A stretch of DNA of 64,000 nucleotides from Armatimonadota bacterium (GCA_016235455.1 JACRKZ010000067.1:62001-126000), one strand, 5' to 3'; counted from the first letter of the stretch, positions 35,096-45,043 are shown. A program made the numbers and translations. The notes: generated from the letters alone by a model not told the origin.

Positions 35096-37588
35096 ATGCC
35101 CTACCTCGCCGCACTGCTCCTGCTGCCGCTGGCCACGCCGCCGCTGACCTGGCGGATCGGCGCGGTCGACTACGCCTTTGCGCCCGACACCGGCCAACTC
35201 AGGGCGACCGACGGCGGCGCGTCGGTGACGCTGCTCGACGGCGCCGGGCCCAAGCTGCCCCAGCCAGCGCGCCTGGTCCGGGTGGATGGCGCGGTCTGCC
35301 ATTACGCCGCGGGCGAGTACACCTACACGCTGACGCTACGGCCCGAGGCCGGCGCGTTGGCCTTGCACTGGCAGTCCCAGCAAGCCGTGGAGCGAATGAC
35401 CGCGGGCCGCGCCGTGGGCGCTGGGCCATGGGCGCGGCTCAGCTACACGCGCCATGCCGAGCCGTACGGCCAGCCGTTCTGGCCGCGCGTGGCTCAGTGG
35501 CGCGACAGCGGATTGTTCCTGGCTGCCGCCTGGGATATGGCCGCCAGCGCGGGAAGCGAGTGGGACGCGCCGGACCAGCGGTTCGCCGGTACCGGGCCGT
35601 TCGCCACAGCGCTGGACGTGGTCTATCGGGCGCGCACCGACGGCTCGCGGCTGCCGCTGGACGAGACATTGCGCGTGCGCGTGGGCCGCGACCTGTGGCA
35701 GACCGCGCCGCTGCCCACCCAGCAGCCCAGCCCGTATGCCGCGGAGTTGGGCCGCGAGGTCATGCTCGACCTATGGAGCGGCACCGCGCGCGAGAACACG
35801 GCGCTGCTACGGCATCTGGATAGCGTGTGTGGCGGCGAGGCGCGGTTCGTCACCGTGCTGGAGAACTGGCAGGCCGGCGGGTTCGATGCCCTGCTGCCCG
35901 ACAGCATTCGCCTGCCCGAGTATCCACCCAACCCCGGCGTGGGCAGCGTCGCCGAACTGAGCGAGTTGTGCCAGACCGCCAAGCGCCTGGGACGTTTCGG
36001 CTTCCGCACCAACTATGTCTATCTGCGCCCCAGCTCGCCCAGCGCCAAGGCTGGTGAGGCCCGGGCCGCACTGGGCTCCGACGGCAAGCCGCTGTGGTTC
36101 ACGCGACCCGCCGACTGGCTGCCGCTGGCCCGCCGGCAGGAGGCCGACATCGCCACGCTCGGCGCGCCCAACGCCACCTTCTCCGACCAGCTCACCAGCG
36201 GTGGCGGCGCCTGGGCCTATGAGGACTGCGATGTGGCGCAGGGCGACCGGGTGAGCATGGGCCGCGCACTGGCAGCGCAGCGCGAGCTGGCCACGCTGCT
36301 GCGCACGGCGCACGGCGGGCCGCTGGGTAGCGAGACGCTGATCGATGAGCAGTTGCTCGGTCAATGGGTGGACAACGGCGATTTCGGCATCTACGACGGC
36401 CATCACCGGGCCATGACGCCGGAGTTCAAGCTGCGGCGCATCCACCACCTCTCGGCCTTCCATGGCATGGGGCTGATGTACCGCTTCTTCGAGATGCCGC
36501 CCTTCAAGAGCTGGAGCGGCGGCCAGGCCAGGTACCTGACCGACCCCGCGCAGTATGACGACTACCGCGCGGCAACCGTGCTGTACGGCAACGGCGGCTA
36601 CCTGTTCTACTACCCCGGGATGCCGTGGGACTACGTGTTGACCGAGTGCCTGGTGGTCGGCACGCTCCAGCGCCACTACGCCGGCGTGGCGGTCAAGGCG
36701 GTGCGCTACTGGCACGAAGGCCGGTGGGTCGGCCTGCTGGACCTGGTGGCCGCCGGCATCGACCCCGTGCCGTCGCCGTGGGGGCCACAGCCCGACAGCC
36801 TGCGGCGCATCCGCGTCGAGTATGCCAACGGCCTGACGGTGGTGGTCAACCGCCTGCCGGACAGCTGCACCGTGGACGCCGTCGGCGGGCCGCTGACCCT
36901 ACCCCAAGCCGGCTGGGCAGCCTGGCAGGCTGACGGCTCGGTGTTGGCCTACTCGGCGCTGGCGCCCGGCACAACGACGCGCATCGACTATGTGGCCGAC
37001 CGCGCGCGCGGCTTGCGGTTCGTCAACCCGCGTGGCGCGCAAGTGTTTGGCGTCGACCGACCGACGCTGTGGCGCGGCGGGCGCCTCTGGTCGCAGGTCG
37101 ACCCGAAGACCGGCGATGCCGTGGTCGATGGCCAGCCGCTGCCCTGGCGACCGCCAGCGACGCCGGCCGTGACCCGGCTCGACTTCCGTTTCGAGCACGA
37201 CAGCGCGGGCTGGGTGGGTCAGAGCGACCTCGGCCCGCTGCGGCTTGCCGGCGGTCGGCTGTGTGCCGAGATCACCGGACCCGACCCCTACCTGATCGGC
37301 CCCAAGCTCGACCTGGCGCCAGACAGCGTGAAGACGGTCGTACTGCGGCTGAAGGTGTCCTGCGGCGACTTCGGCCAGCTCTACTTCGTCACCGCCGCGC
37401 AGCCTGGCTGGTCGGAGGAGCGCTGCCTGCGCGTTCCGCTACGCCACACCGAACAGGTGCAGGAGGTGCGGCTGCCGGTGGGCGACCATGCCCAGTGGCG
37501 CGGCCAACGCATCACGGGCCTGCGCCTGGACCCCGAGCATGGCGCGGCGCCGGGCGTCGTCGAGATCGAGAGCATCCGGGGCGAGTGA
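35096..37588 (+). CDS. Large secreted glycosidase-like protein of unassigned family
   Basis: An 830-residue protein with a short signal (MPYLAALLLLPLA). Residues about 20-210 look like a galactose-mutarotase-type beta-sandwich. A barrel-like middle (about 225-600) has acidic candidates in GGGAWAYEDCDVAQGDRVSMGRAL, GSETLIDEQLLGQWVDNGDFGIYDGHHR and MYRFFEMPPFKSW. A C-terminal jelly-roll module follows (about 695-830, FEHDSAGWVGQSDLGP to the end). The plan resembles the GH101/DUF5696-like clans, but I cannot place it in a family. It precedes GH29, Gfo/Idh, GH36 and GH2 genes, so a glycan-cleaving role is likely. Confidence 0.6.
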   Translation: MPYLAALLLLPLATPPLTWRIGAVDYAFAPDTGQLRATDGGASVTLLDGAGPKLPQPARLVRVDGAVCHYAAGEYTYTLTLRPEAGALALHWQSQQAVERMTAGRAVGAGPWARLSYTRHAEPYGQPFWPRVAQWRDSGLFLAAAWDMAASAGSEWDAPDQRFAGTGPFATALDVVYRARTDGSRLPLDETLRVRVGRDLWQTAPLPTQQPSPYAAELGREVMLDLWSGTARENTALLRHLDSVCGGEARFVTVLENWQAGGFDALLPDSIRLPEYPPNPGVGSVAELSELCQTAKRLGRFGFRTNYVYLRPSSPSAKAGEARAALGSDGKPLWFTRPADWLPLARRQEADIATLGAPNATFSDQLTSGGGAWAYEDCDVAQGDRVSMGRALAAQRELATLLRTAHGGPLGSETLIDEQLLGQWVDNGDFGIYDGHHRAMTPEFKLRRIHHLSAFHGMGLMYRFFEMPPFKSWSGGQARYLTDPAQYDDYRAATVLYGNGGYLFYYPGMPWDYVLTECLVVGTLQRHYAGVAVKAVRYWHEGRWVGLLDLVAAGIDPVPSPWGPQPDSLRRIRVEYANGLTVVVNRLPDSCTVDAVGGPLTLPQAGWAAWQADGSVLAYSALAPGTTTRIDYVADRARGLRFVNPRGAQVFGVDRPTLWRGGRLWSQVDPKTGDAVVDGQPLPWRPPATPAVTRLDFRFEHDSAGWVGQSDLGPLRLAGGRLCAEITGPDPYLIGPKLDLAPDSVKTVVLRLKVSCGDFGQLYFVTAAQPGWSEERCLRVPLRHTEQVQEVRLPVGDHAQWRGQRITGLRLDPEHGAAPGVVEIESIRGE

Positions 37589-37603
37589 GCACCGCGAGCC
37601 GCT

Positions 37604-37736
37604 GCTGGACCGCTGAGCCAGCTTCGCTGGCGGCAGCTCCTGCTTGGCATCGGCCGCAAGGCCGACCCATGGGCGTCGCCGTTGGGAAGGTCGGGTCTAC
37701 GACCCGATGCCAAGCAGGAGCTTGGCGGTCCGGCAC
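37604..37736. repeat. Covarying hairpin element, copy 1
   Basis: Arms 37635-37653 and 37704-37722 (AGCTCCTGCTTGGCATCGG and its exact complement). The outer left arm GCTGGACCGC is displaced by a small inserted GCCAGC-TTC-GCTGGC hairpin (37617-37631); its partner GCGGTCCGGC is on the right. The loop holds GCGTCGCCGTTGGGAAG and a small TCGGGTC-TAC-GACCCGA stem. It lies between the glycosidase-like and GH29 genes. Related copies are at 44891 and 47993. Confidence 0.8.
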
Positions 37737-37832
37737 CGGTTCGGGCTGCTCGGTGCAGCCATCGCGTTCGCGGCGAGTAGCCGCCGACGCCGCGACTGGC
37801 TATACTTCGGCCGTGCCCGACGGGGATGAAGG

Positions 37833-39854
37833 ATGCTCCGACTGCTGTTGCTCTACCTGGCCGTGGCCGCCGCCGCCGCCCAGATCGCCGATCCCGCCCA
37901 TCCACCGGTGGGCATCAAGCCCAGCCGGCCGGTCAACTTCCACCCTCGGCCACCGCTCTACTCGACCGAGGAGCTGTGGCGCTACGAGACGCCCAAGGTC
38001 GAGGCCTTCGCCGCCCGGACCTGGACCGAAATGGTCCAGAGCTTCGAGCGCGGGCCATACCGGCCGACCTGGGACTCGCTGTCGGCGCATCGCTGCCCAG
38101 AGTGGTTCCAGGATGCCAAGCTCGGGCTGTTCGTCGACTACGGCCCATGGTCGGTGGCGGGCTACGCGCCGTTCGCGGGCGCCGGCGCGGTCTACCCGGA
38201 CTGGTACGAGCTGCGCTTGGGCCACGAATGGAAGGCCTACCACGCGGAGACCTGGGGCGCGGATGTCACCGCGGACGATCTGGCCGACCTGATGGGCGCG
38301 CGGAAGTTCGATACCAAGGCCTTCTGCGAGATCGCCCGGGCCGGCGGCATGAAGTACGTCGTGCCGTTCCTCAAGCACCACGGCGGCTTCTGCCTGTGGG
38401 ACAGCTCGGTCACCCGGCGCGATGCCATTGACCGCGGGTTGGGCCGCGACTTCGCCGTGGAGTTCGCCCGCGACTGTCGCGCCGCCGGCCTGAAGTTCGG
38501 CACCTATGTCTCGCTGGGCGAGTGGGCCTACCCCGCCATCGACGGCAACCGGTTGCGCAAGTTCGGCTTCGGCGGCAAGATCGTGGGCGACCTGACTCCG
38601 GGCGAGCCGTTCATCGCCGGCAAGGTGCCGGTGCGTGACTACGCGCGCGACTACCTGGTGCCTCAGTGTAAGGAACTGATCGAGAAGACCAACCCCGACC
38701 TGCTGTGGTACGACGGCGAATGGGACGCGCCAGCCGAGACCTGGCGCGCGCCCGAGATCAATGCCTGGTACTACAACCGCGCCGCCCAGCGCGGCCAGGA
38801 GGTGGCCATCAACGACCGGAGCGGCAAAGGCTGCCGCGGCACGCCGGGCCGCTCGGACTTCATGTGCTCCGAGCACCACAGCCTCGACCCAGGCGCGCAG
38901 CAGCCGTGGGAAGAATGCCGCGGCATCGGCCATAGCTTCGGGTACAACTGGCAGGAGGCCTTCGACGACAAGTACGTGCTGTCCGAGCGCGAGTTGATCG
39001 GCATGGTCATCGACATCGTCGGCCGCGGCGGCAACCTGTTGCTGGTCATCAACCCCGACGGGTCCGGCGTCATACCGCCCAACCAGGAGCGCCGCATCCG
39101 CGCCTTGGGCCAGTGGCTGAAGGCCAATGGCCCGGCCATCTATGCCACCCGCGCGCTGAGCCTGCCCGCGCAGCCGGCGTGGGGCCGCATCACGCGCTCC
39201 AAAGCCGGCGACCGGCTCTATCTGCTGGTCACCAGGCTGCCCGCTGACAAACAACTGGCCGTGCCGGTCAAGGCCGCAGGGATCGGTCGGGCGCGGCTGC
39301 TTAGCGGCGCCCCGGTGCCGTTGACGGCGGGCGCCGACGGCTTCGGAGTTGACCTGTCGAAGCTGCCAGCCACCGCCTTCGACTCCGCGGCCACGGTGGT
39401 CGAGGTGGAGGTCAGGGGACCGCTCGTCGGCACGTTGCCCGCCGTGGCGCCGGCCGCCGACGGCAGCTACGCCCTGAGCTCGGCCAATGGCACGGCCAGC
39501 ACCACCGGCGGCCGGCCGACCGACCTGAAGATCAATGGCGACCCGCCGAAATTCGGCTACTGGGCCGGGCTGGACAATCAGATCACCTGGCGCCTGAGCG
39601 GCGCGCCGGGCCGCTACCGCGTGGTCGTGACCTATGCGGCGGACAACGACTGGAAGGGCCGTGCCGTGGTCACGGTCGGCGGCCGCGCGCTACCGTTCGC
39701 GGTGACGGGCACCGGCGGCACAACCGTGACGCGGGCCGTCGATCTGGGCACGGTCGAGCTGGAGAGCGGGGCCACGCTCGTCGTGCGCGGGACCGAGAAG
39801 CAGAGCCCGTACCTGATGGACGTCTACGGCGTGAAGCTGGTGCCCGTGAGGTAG
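37833..39854 (+). CDS. GH29 alpha-L-fucosidase with C-terminal accessory domain, secreted
   Basis: A 673-residue protein with a signal peptide (MLRLLLLYLAVAAAAA). The GH29 barrel (about 85-440) starts CPEWFQDAKLGLFVDYGPWSV and has KYVVPFLKHHGGFCLWDS, then the nucleophile D294 in LLWYDGEWD, and GRGGNLLLVINPDG before the end of the barrel. A beta-sandwich linker follows, then a jelly-roll-like domain (about 530-673) that ends YLMDVYGVKLVP. It releases alpha-L-fucose from glycans. GGGGATGAAGG precedes the ATG. A covarying hairpin element lies just upstream. Confidence 0.9.
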   Translation: MLRLLLLYLAVAAAAAQIADPAHPPVGIKPSRPVNFHPRPPLYSTEELWRYETPKVEAFAARTWTEMVQSFERGPYRPTWDSLSAHRCPEWFQDAKLGLFVDYGPWSVAGYAPFAGAGAVYPDWYELRLGHEWKAYHAETWGADVTADDLADLMGARKFDTKAFCEIARAGGMKYVVPFLKHHGGFCLWDSSVTRRDAIDRGLGRDFAVEFARDCRAAGLKFGTYVSLGEWAYPAIDGNRLRKFGFGGKIVGDLTPGEPFIAGKVPVRDYARDYLVPQCKELIEKTNPDLLWYDGEWDAPAETWRAPEINAWYYNRAAQRGQEVAINDRSGKGCRGTPGRSDFMCSEHHSLDPGAQQPWEECRGIGHSFGYNWQEAFDDKYVLSERELIGMVIDIVGRGGNLLLVINPDGSGVIPPNQERRIRALGQWLKANGPAIYATRALSLPAQPAWGRITRSKAGDRLYLLVTRLPADKQLAVPVKAAGIGRARLLSGAPVPLTAGADGFGVDLSKLPATAFDSAATVVEVEVRGPLVGTLPAVAPAADGSYALSSANGTASTTGGRPTDLKINGDPPKFGYWAGLDNQITWRLSGAPGRYRVVVTYAADNDWKGRAVVTVGGRALPFAVTGTGGTTVTRAVDLGTVELESGATLVVRGTEKQSPYLMDVYGVKLVPVR

Positions 39855-39891
39855 TGCGCCGCAGTCAGCGGCGGCAGGAAGGGAAGCGACG

Positions 39892-40905
39892 ATGCTGGGC
39901 TGGGCGATCATCGGACTGGGCGGCGCCGGAACCGGGCACGCGCGGCGACTGGCCGACATACCGGAGCTGCGGCTCGTCGGTGGCTACGATCCGCAACCGG
40001 CGGCGCGCGCTGCGTTCGAACGGACCTTCGGCCTGCCCGCGGCGGACGATCTCGACGCGCTGTTGGCGCGCGGCGACATCGCCGGAGTGACCGTGGCCAC
40101 GTCCAGCGGGCAGCACGCCGAGGTGGCGCTGGCGGCCATCGCGGCCGGTAAACACGTGCTGGTCGAGAAGCCGCTCGGCATGACGGCTACCGAGGTGGCG
40201 ACCGTCCTGACCGCGGCGCAGGCGGCCGGCGTGGTGGCCGTGCCCTTCCACAACCGGCGGTTCGACCCCGACTTTGCCGTGGTGCACGACTGCCTGGCCT
40301 CGGGACGGCTCGGCCGGCTGAGGCGCATCCATTCGTATGTCGGCGGCCCGTCGCCCAATGAGGGTTGGCGCGCCGTACGCGCACAGGCCGGCGGCCGGCT
40401 CTATGACTGGGGTCCGCATCTGCTCGACCAGGTGCTCAGCCTGGCCGGCACGCTACCGGGCACTGTGTGGGGCGTCACGCACGTGCTGCCCGAACGCGGC
40501 GATGCCGATGAGTACTTCCGCGCCGACCTGCGCTTCGCCGACGGGCTGGACGTCACCGTGGAGATGTCCGGCTTCTCCTACCTGCGGCCGCAGCGCTGGG
40601 AAATCCTTGGCGATCTGGGCACGCTGCAGGTGACCGGCAACCTGCACGGCGAGTTCCGGCTCACCGTCGGAGTGGGCGCCGGTGAGCCCGAAATTCTCGA
40701 CACCAGCGCGGCCGCGGAGAATGCCCGGCGCGGCGACGGCGGCGTACTGATCTACCAGCAACTCGCCGCGCGCTTGGAGCGCGGCGAGCCGCTGACCGTC
40801 ACCTGCATGGACGCGTGGCGCGTGGCGGCGGTCATGGACGCCATCCGCGCCTCGGACCAGGCCGGCGCCGCCATCGCGCTGGAACTATCGAGCGGCACGG
40901 CGTGA
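39892..40905 (+). CDS. Gfo/Idh/MocA-family oxidoreductase
   Basis: A 337-residue cytoplasmic enzyme. The Rossmann fold has AIIGLGGAGTGHARRL (about 5-20) and the catalytic EKPLGM (about 91-96). The HNRRFDP and GGRLYDWGPHLLDQ segments are the usual C-terminal substrate-domain features. It oxidises a sugar, inositol or derivative with NAD(P). The start has AGGAAGGG upstream. It follows GH29 by 37 nt and may act on a released sugar such as fucose or galactose. Unlike the broken gene at 5271 it has no Tat signal. Confidence 0.88.
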   Translation: MLGWAIIGLGGAGTGHARRLADIPELRLVGGYDPQPAARAAFERTFGLPAADDLDALLARGDIAGVTVATSSGQHAEVALAAIAAGKHVLVEKPLGMTATEVATVLTAAQAAGVVAVPFHNRRFDPDFAVVHDCLASGRLGRLRRIHSYVGGPSPNEGWRAVRAQAGGRLYDWGPHLLDQVLSLAGTLPGTVWGVTHVLPERGDADEYFRADLRFADGLDVTVEMSGFSYLRPQRWEILGDLGTLQVTGNLHGEFRLTVGVGAGEPEILDTSAAAENARRGDGGVLIYQQLAARLERGEPLTVTCMDAWRVAAVMDAIRASDQAGAAIALELSSGTA

Positions 40906-40914
40906 GCCCGACCG

Positions 40915-41457
40915 CTACTCCTGTTCGGAGGCCGGCTTCTTGATGCCCACCTGCAGGCTGGACCACTCCAGCATCTTCCAGATGCCGGACTTGGTCAGCT
41001 TCATGCGGAACGGGCGTGGGTTGTCGGCGCCGCCGCACTTGACCATCAGGTAGACCACCTTGCCCTCCTGCTGGAGCTTGTCGGTGGTGAACTCGAGCTC
41101 GAACTTGTCCGGATCCATCTTGTAGTCGTTGTCCGGCACGGCGCCCTTGGCGTAGCTCTGGTAGAGGTAGGGCTGCTTCTGCAGGGTGGCGCGCCCCAGC
41201 ATCTCCTTCTCCCAGTCGGCGTTGTCCGTACTCGTGATCAGGCCGACCATCTCCCGGCCCTTGGCCTTGATGGTCTCGTCCGCGTTCAGATAGACATACA
41301 ACGCCTCGAGCCACAGGTGCGCCGCCGTCTTGTACTCCTTGCCCTCTGTCTCCAGTCGCGTCTTGAACTCGTCCACGGTGGCGGGCAGCTTGGCGCACGT
41401 CGGTGAAGCCACGCCTACGGCGCAGGCGCAGGCCAACAGCACTAGCAATCCACGCAT
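40915..41457 (-). CDS. Small secreted protein of unknown function
   Basis: A 180-residue protein with a signal peptide (MRGLLVLLACACAVGVASP). The rest is a compact alpha/beta domain with LPATVDEFKTRLETEG, HLWLEALYVYL, the segment QEGKVVYLMVKCGGADNPRPFRMK and a C-terminal WKMLEWSSLQVGIKKP. It is reminiscent of the DUF6935-type secreted domain, but this is from memory and weak. The ATG at 41457 is preferred because GGAAGGG sits about 10 nt upstream. Convergent with the Gfo/Idh gene (9-nt gap). Confidence 0.55.
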   Translation of the reverse strand: MRGLLVLLACACAVGVASPTCAKLPATVDEFKTRLETEGKEYKTAAHLWLEALYVYLNADETIKAKGREMVGLITSTDNADWEKEMLGRATLQKQPYLYQSYAKGAVPDNDYKMDPDKFELEFTTDKLQQEGKVVYLMVKCGGADNPRPFRMKLTKSGIWKMLEWSSLQVGIKKPASEQE

Positions 41458-41657
41458 GTTGGGCATCCCTTCCACGTCTCCGGCATCGCTGACGGCCTGG
41501 CTGCACCCAACACCCGTGAGCGTGCCGGCCGCCAGCGAGCGCTGGGCGGTTGGGCTGATTCTAGGCACGGCCGGTGGCGGTCGCTAGGGGTAACGCGGTG
41601 AGCCCGAGTGTGTCCTGACCAGCGCCACACCCGCGCCGGGCGGAACGCCTCGGCCCG

Positions 41658-42254
41658 TCACGACCTGGCCTCCGCCAGCAGCGCGTCCAGGTGCTGGTCG
41701 GGCGTGGCCGAGTCGTACGGGGCGAGTTCGCTCCAGGTGAGCATCGGCCCATCGGCCGGCCAAGGGCCGGAGACGCCGGCCATCTGGCCATGGCCGGCGG
41801 CCCAGTGCGGTGGATCGACGCGGAAGCGGAAGACGTAGAACGTGCCCTGCCGCGAGGTGCCGGGCACCTGGCGCGTGAGCGTGGCGGTCAGCGTCATCTC
41901 CGTGGGCAGGGCGCCCAGTTCGTGCGGATGCAGCAGCCAGGTGGCCATCTCCGACTCCGCCAGCCGGGGCTCGGCGGCCAGCGCAGGCGGGAAGAGGTCG
42001 AGACGCTGGCTGTCTTCGAGTGCCTCGTAGAGGTGCCAACGCGTGTCCAGCCGGTGCGCCAGCGCCGCCACCATCGCCTGGTCGACCGCCTGGCCCTGGT
42101 CCAGCGCCTTGGTGACTGGCGCGATGGCTGCGTCGAGCCGGGCCTCGAAAGCACGGTCGGTGCGGTCCAGGCCACCGCTTCCCATGGCCAGGTACAGACC
42201 CAGGCCGAAAAGCACCAACGCCACACAACCGAGGACCAGCAACTTGCGCTTCAT
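41658..42254 (-). CDS. Membrane-anchored protein of unknown function
   Basis: A 198-residue protein with one N-terminal helix (LLVLGCVALVLFGLGLYLAM). A helical part (about 30-90) is followed by a beta-rich region with ATLTRQVPGTSRQGTFYVFRFRVDPPHW. It starts 10 nt after the GH36 stop, so it is probably translated from the same message. No family recognised. Confidence 0.55.
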   Translation of the reverse strand: MKRKLLVLGCVALVLFGLGLYLAMGSGGLDRTDRAFEARLDAAIAPVTKALDQGQAVDQAMVAALAHRLDTRWHLYEALEDSQRLDLFPPALAAEPRLAESEMATWLLHPHELGALPTEMTLTATLTRQVPGTSRQGTFYVFRFRVDPPHWAAGHGQMAGVSGPWPADGPMLTWSELAPYDSATPDQHLDALLAEARS

Positions 42255-42264
42255 CACGACATCC

Positions 42265-44808
42265 CTACGCACCGGCACGCTCATAGACCAGCACGCGCAC
42301 GCCCGGCTGCTCGCCGATGGTCACCAGCAGGCCCGCGGCCAGCTCCGCGCCGGTCAGCATGCGCGGCGGCTGGTGCGCGTCCAGGTCAGTGACAGTGTAC
42401 TTCGCCGCGGCGTCAAGCCCGCGCAGCTTCAGGCGACCGGCCTCGTAGAAGCTGTCTTGCCGCCGGAAGACCTGCACCATGCCATCGCCCTGTTCGGGCC
42501 GGTCGAACTGCCAGCCGGCCCACACCGTGGCGTCGCGCGACACCGGCGTCAGTGGGTAGAAGTCGCCGTAATAGTACTTGTTGACCTGCCGCCACTGGCC
42601 ATAGAGCCGCCGTAGCGCCGGATAGTCCAGCCCGCGGTCACGCACATCGATGCCACTGCCCAGGCTCTGTCCCGCGTTGCTCCAGAACGCATAGGGCTCC
42701 ACCGGCGTGCGCCCGCCGCCATAGTAGCCCGCGTTGGCGCAGGCCACCGTGCCCGTACCGTGGTACGGCAGCCAGGTGCTCAGGCCCATCATCATGCACT
42801 GGTGGCCGATGGGCTCGAAGGCGTAGTCGCTGCGCCACAGCGGCACCGCGCGGCGCGCGCACTCCAGGTCCAGTCGGCGGCCGCCGCTGGCGCAATCGTC
42901 GATGAGCATGTCCGGGTGCCGCCGATGCAGCTCGTCCCAGTAGGCCAGGAGCCCCTCGCAATGGCGGATCTCGGTGATGCCTTGCCGGTCCTCGGCGTCG
43001 TGGCCGCGCCAGTAGCCCAGCGGGTCCATGTTGAAATCCTGGCGGTACAGCCCGATGCCCTGCTTGGTGAGCACGCTGTCGATGTGCTCGATGAGCCATT
43101 TGCGCGCCTCGTCGTTGCCCAGGTCCAGCAGGCCGCCAGCCTTGCCGCCGAGCACCCACTCGGGATGGTTGTCGGCCAGCCAGGTGCCGGCCGAGACGCG
43201 TTCCGGCTCGAACCACAGCAGCGTCTTGAACCCGCGCGCCTTCGCATAATCTGAGATGGGCCGCAGCCCGCCGGGGAACCGCGCGGGATCGACTTCCCAG
43301 GTACCCACATGTGGCCAGCCGGCGCCGTTGTGGATGTACCAGCCGGCGTCCATCCACCAGTAGTCGAGCTTGAGCCCTTCCTCCTCGTAGCGGTCGATGA
43401 AGGCCTTCTGGTTGGCCTCGTCAGCCTCGATCATCTCGGCATACTGCCGCGAGCTGGAGGCCACGAACTGCGGCCGGGGCAGCTCGCCGCCGGGCCGCGG
43501 CATCGAATGCGCCATCGTCCAACGGCGCCACACGTTCTGCCCGCGCAACCAGTCGCCGCCCTGCCAGAACTGCAGGACGATGGACGGCGTGCGAATGGAC
43601 TCACCCGGATGCAGCCGGAGATGCGTCAGCTCCATGCCCGCGCGCACCCGTAGCCCGCTGCTCACGTCGCGCGCGAACTCGGCGGCCCACTGACCCGGCC
43701 AGCCCACTGCCAGCACAACGCCGCGCCGGCTGCCATCGCCGTGGGGCGACTCCAGGTTGAAGTACGACCAGTGCTGGTTGGTCGAGCGGCCGCCCGCGCC
43801 GCCAAAACGCGTGGTCGAGCCGCCGCCGAGCACCGTCTCGCGCGGGCTGAAGTCATTCCCGTCAGCCGGCGAGCCGACGTTGTGATGCAGCAGGTACTCG
43901 CCGCCACCAGGCCGATTGAGGTCGACCGCCAGCGCCTGAACCTGCTCCAGCAGCGGCGTATCCTGCTCGCCGGTGTTGGTGAAATGGACCGTCCATTCGA
44001 CCGTGGGGAATCCGGGGTAGGCCACGCCGGCCAGCCGCACCCGCAGGCCCGTAGCCGGATCGGTCCAGGTCTGCTCAGTACCACGGCGCTCGTGCTTCCA
44101 GGTGGGCAGGAGTTCCGACGACGGTTTGCCGCCATAGACGAACGAGAACGGCGGGCCGCCGGCCAGCAGCGCCGCCGCGCGGTCGTCGCGCAGCGGCAGA
44201 TCGCCCAGCCACAGCTCGCGTCCATCGGCCAGCGCGACCTTGGCCTCGGCCCAGTCGGCCTGGTCGCAGGCGATTCCGTCGGGTGTGGTGTCCACCTGCA
44301 GCAGAAACTCGGTCGCGCCGTCGAGCGGCACCTTGACGGCGGCCGGCGGCATCCCTTCGCGCACCGTGCCCGAGCGGAACCGCTCCCCGCCGGCCACGCT
44401 CACGGCGAAGTCGACACTGCCGCGGCCGCCGCTGGTCTGGGAGTTGCTGTCCACGCCGACCAGCGCCGTGAACGTGGCGCCGGGGCCGGGCAGGCGCACC
44501 AGAATGCGGCTCGGCGCATGGCAATAGACGCCGCGCTCGAAGCTCTTGCCGGCCAGCAATAGCGGCTTGCCCTGCCGCGCGTTGAGGCTCGGCGCGTCGT
44601 GGTTGGCCAGGACGGTGAGGCCCGGCTCAAGCTGCGAGCCCGGCGTCTCACCACTCAACCGCGTGGCGGCGAATCGCGCCGCGAAGCCCTGCTCGTCTGG
44701 TGTGACCGTCACAGCCTTGCCCTCCGCGGCCAGCGCCAACGGCGCCAGCGCCGCCAGCGCCAACGGCGCCAGCGCCAGCAGGAACATGGATGGTGCCATG
44801 GGTCGCAT
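42265..44808 (-). CDS. GH36 alpha-galactosidase with N-terminal NPCBM domain, secreted
   Basis: An 847-residue protein. The signal peptide is made of repeated LALAPLALAA units. Residues about 45-190 are an NPCBM module (SFERGVYCHAPSRILVRLPG, ALVGVDSNSQTSGGRGSVDFAV). A beta-supersandwich comes next (about 200-430), then the GH36 barrel with YWWMDAGWY, KTLLWFEPERVSAGTWL, the nucleophile D591 in LYRQDFNMDP, and the DDCASGGRRLDLE acid/base region (about 637-649). It removes terminal alpha-galactose. NPCBM domains bind galactose-type glycans, which fits. AGGGGAAG lies before the ATG. Confidence 0.92.
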   Translation of the reverse strand: MRPMAPSMFLLALAPLALAALAPLALAAEGKAVTVTPDEQGFAARFAATRLSGETPGSQLEPGLTVLANHDAPSLNARQGKPLLLAGKSFERGVYCHAPSRILVRLPGPGATFTALVGVDSNSQTSGGRGSVDFAVSVAGGERFRSGTVREGMPPAAVKVPLDGATEFLLQVDTTPDGIACDQADWAEAKVALADGRELWLGDLPLRDDRAAALLAGGPPFSFVYGGKPSSELLPTWKHERRGTEQTWTDPATGLRVRLAGVAYPGFPTVEWTVHFTNTGEQDTPLLEQVQALAVDLNRPGGGEYLLHHNVGSPADGNDFSPRETVLGGGSTTRFGGAGGRSTNQHWSYFNLESPHGDGSRRGVVLAVGWPGQWAAEFARDVSSGLRVRAGMELTHLRLHPGESIRTPSIVLQFWQGGDWLRGQNVWRRWTMAHSMPRPGGELPRPQFVASSSRQYAEMIEADEANQKAFIDRYEEEGLKLDYWWMDAGWYIHNGAGWPHVGTWEVDPARFPGGLRPISDYAKARGFKTLLWFEPERVSAGTWLADNHPEWVLGGKAGGLLDLGNDEARKWLIEHIDSVLTKQGIGLYRQDFNMDPLGYWRGHDAEDRQGITEIRHCEGLLAYWDELHRRHPDMLIDDCASGGRRLDLECARRAVPLWRSDYAFEPIGHQCMMMGLSTWLPYHGTGTVACANAGYYGGGRTPVEPYAFWSNAGQSLGSGIDVRDRGLDYPALRRLYGQWRQVNKYYYGDFYPLTPVSRDATVWAGWQFDRPEQGDGMVQVFRRQDSFYEAGRLKLRGLDAAAKYTVTDLDAHQPPRMLTGAELAAGLLVTIGEQPGVRVLVYERAGA

Positions 44809-44890
44809 GGTAGCACTTCCCCTGGTGGGGGATTGGCTGTTCGCTGGCGGTCACCTGCCGCGCCGGATGGCCACCAGAACCACGATCGGC

Positions 44891-45031
44891 GCCGCCAGTG
44901 CCGGACCGCCACGCTCCGGCGTGGCATCGGCCACAGGCGAAGCCGGCGGCCGACCGGATGGCGTCGCCGTTGGGAAGTTCGGGTCTGCGACCCGATGCCA
45001 CGCTGGAGCGTGGCGGTCCGGCACTGGCGGC
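44891..45031. repeat. Covarying hairpin element, copy 2 (best copy)
   Basis: Arms 44891-44930 and 44992-45031 pair over 40 bp with a single mismatch. The 61-nt loop contains GCGTCGCCGTTGGGAAG, as in copy 1, and a TCGGGTC-TGC-GACCCGA stem that overlaps the right arm. It lies between the GH36 start and GH2 stop. Confidence 0.85.
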
Positions 45032-45043
45032 GCTGATCCGTGC

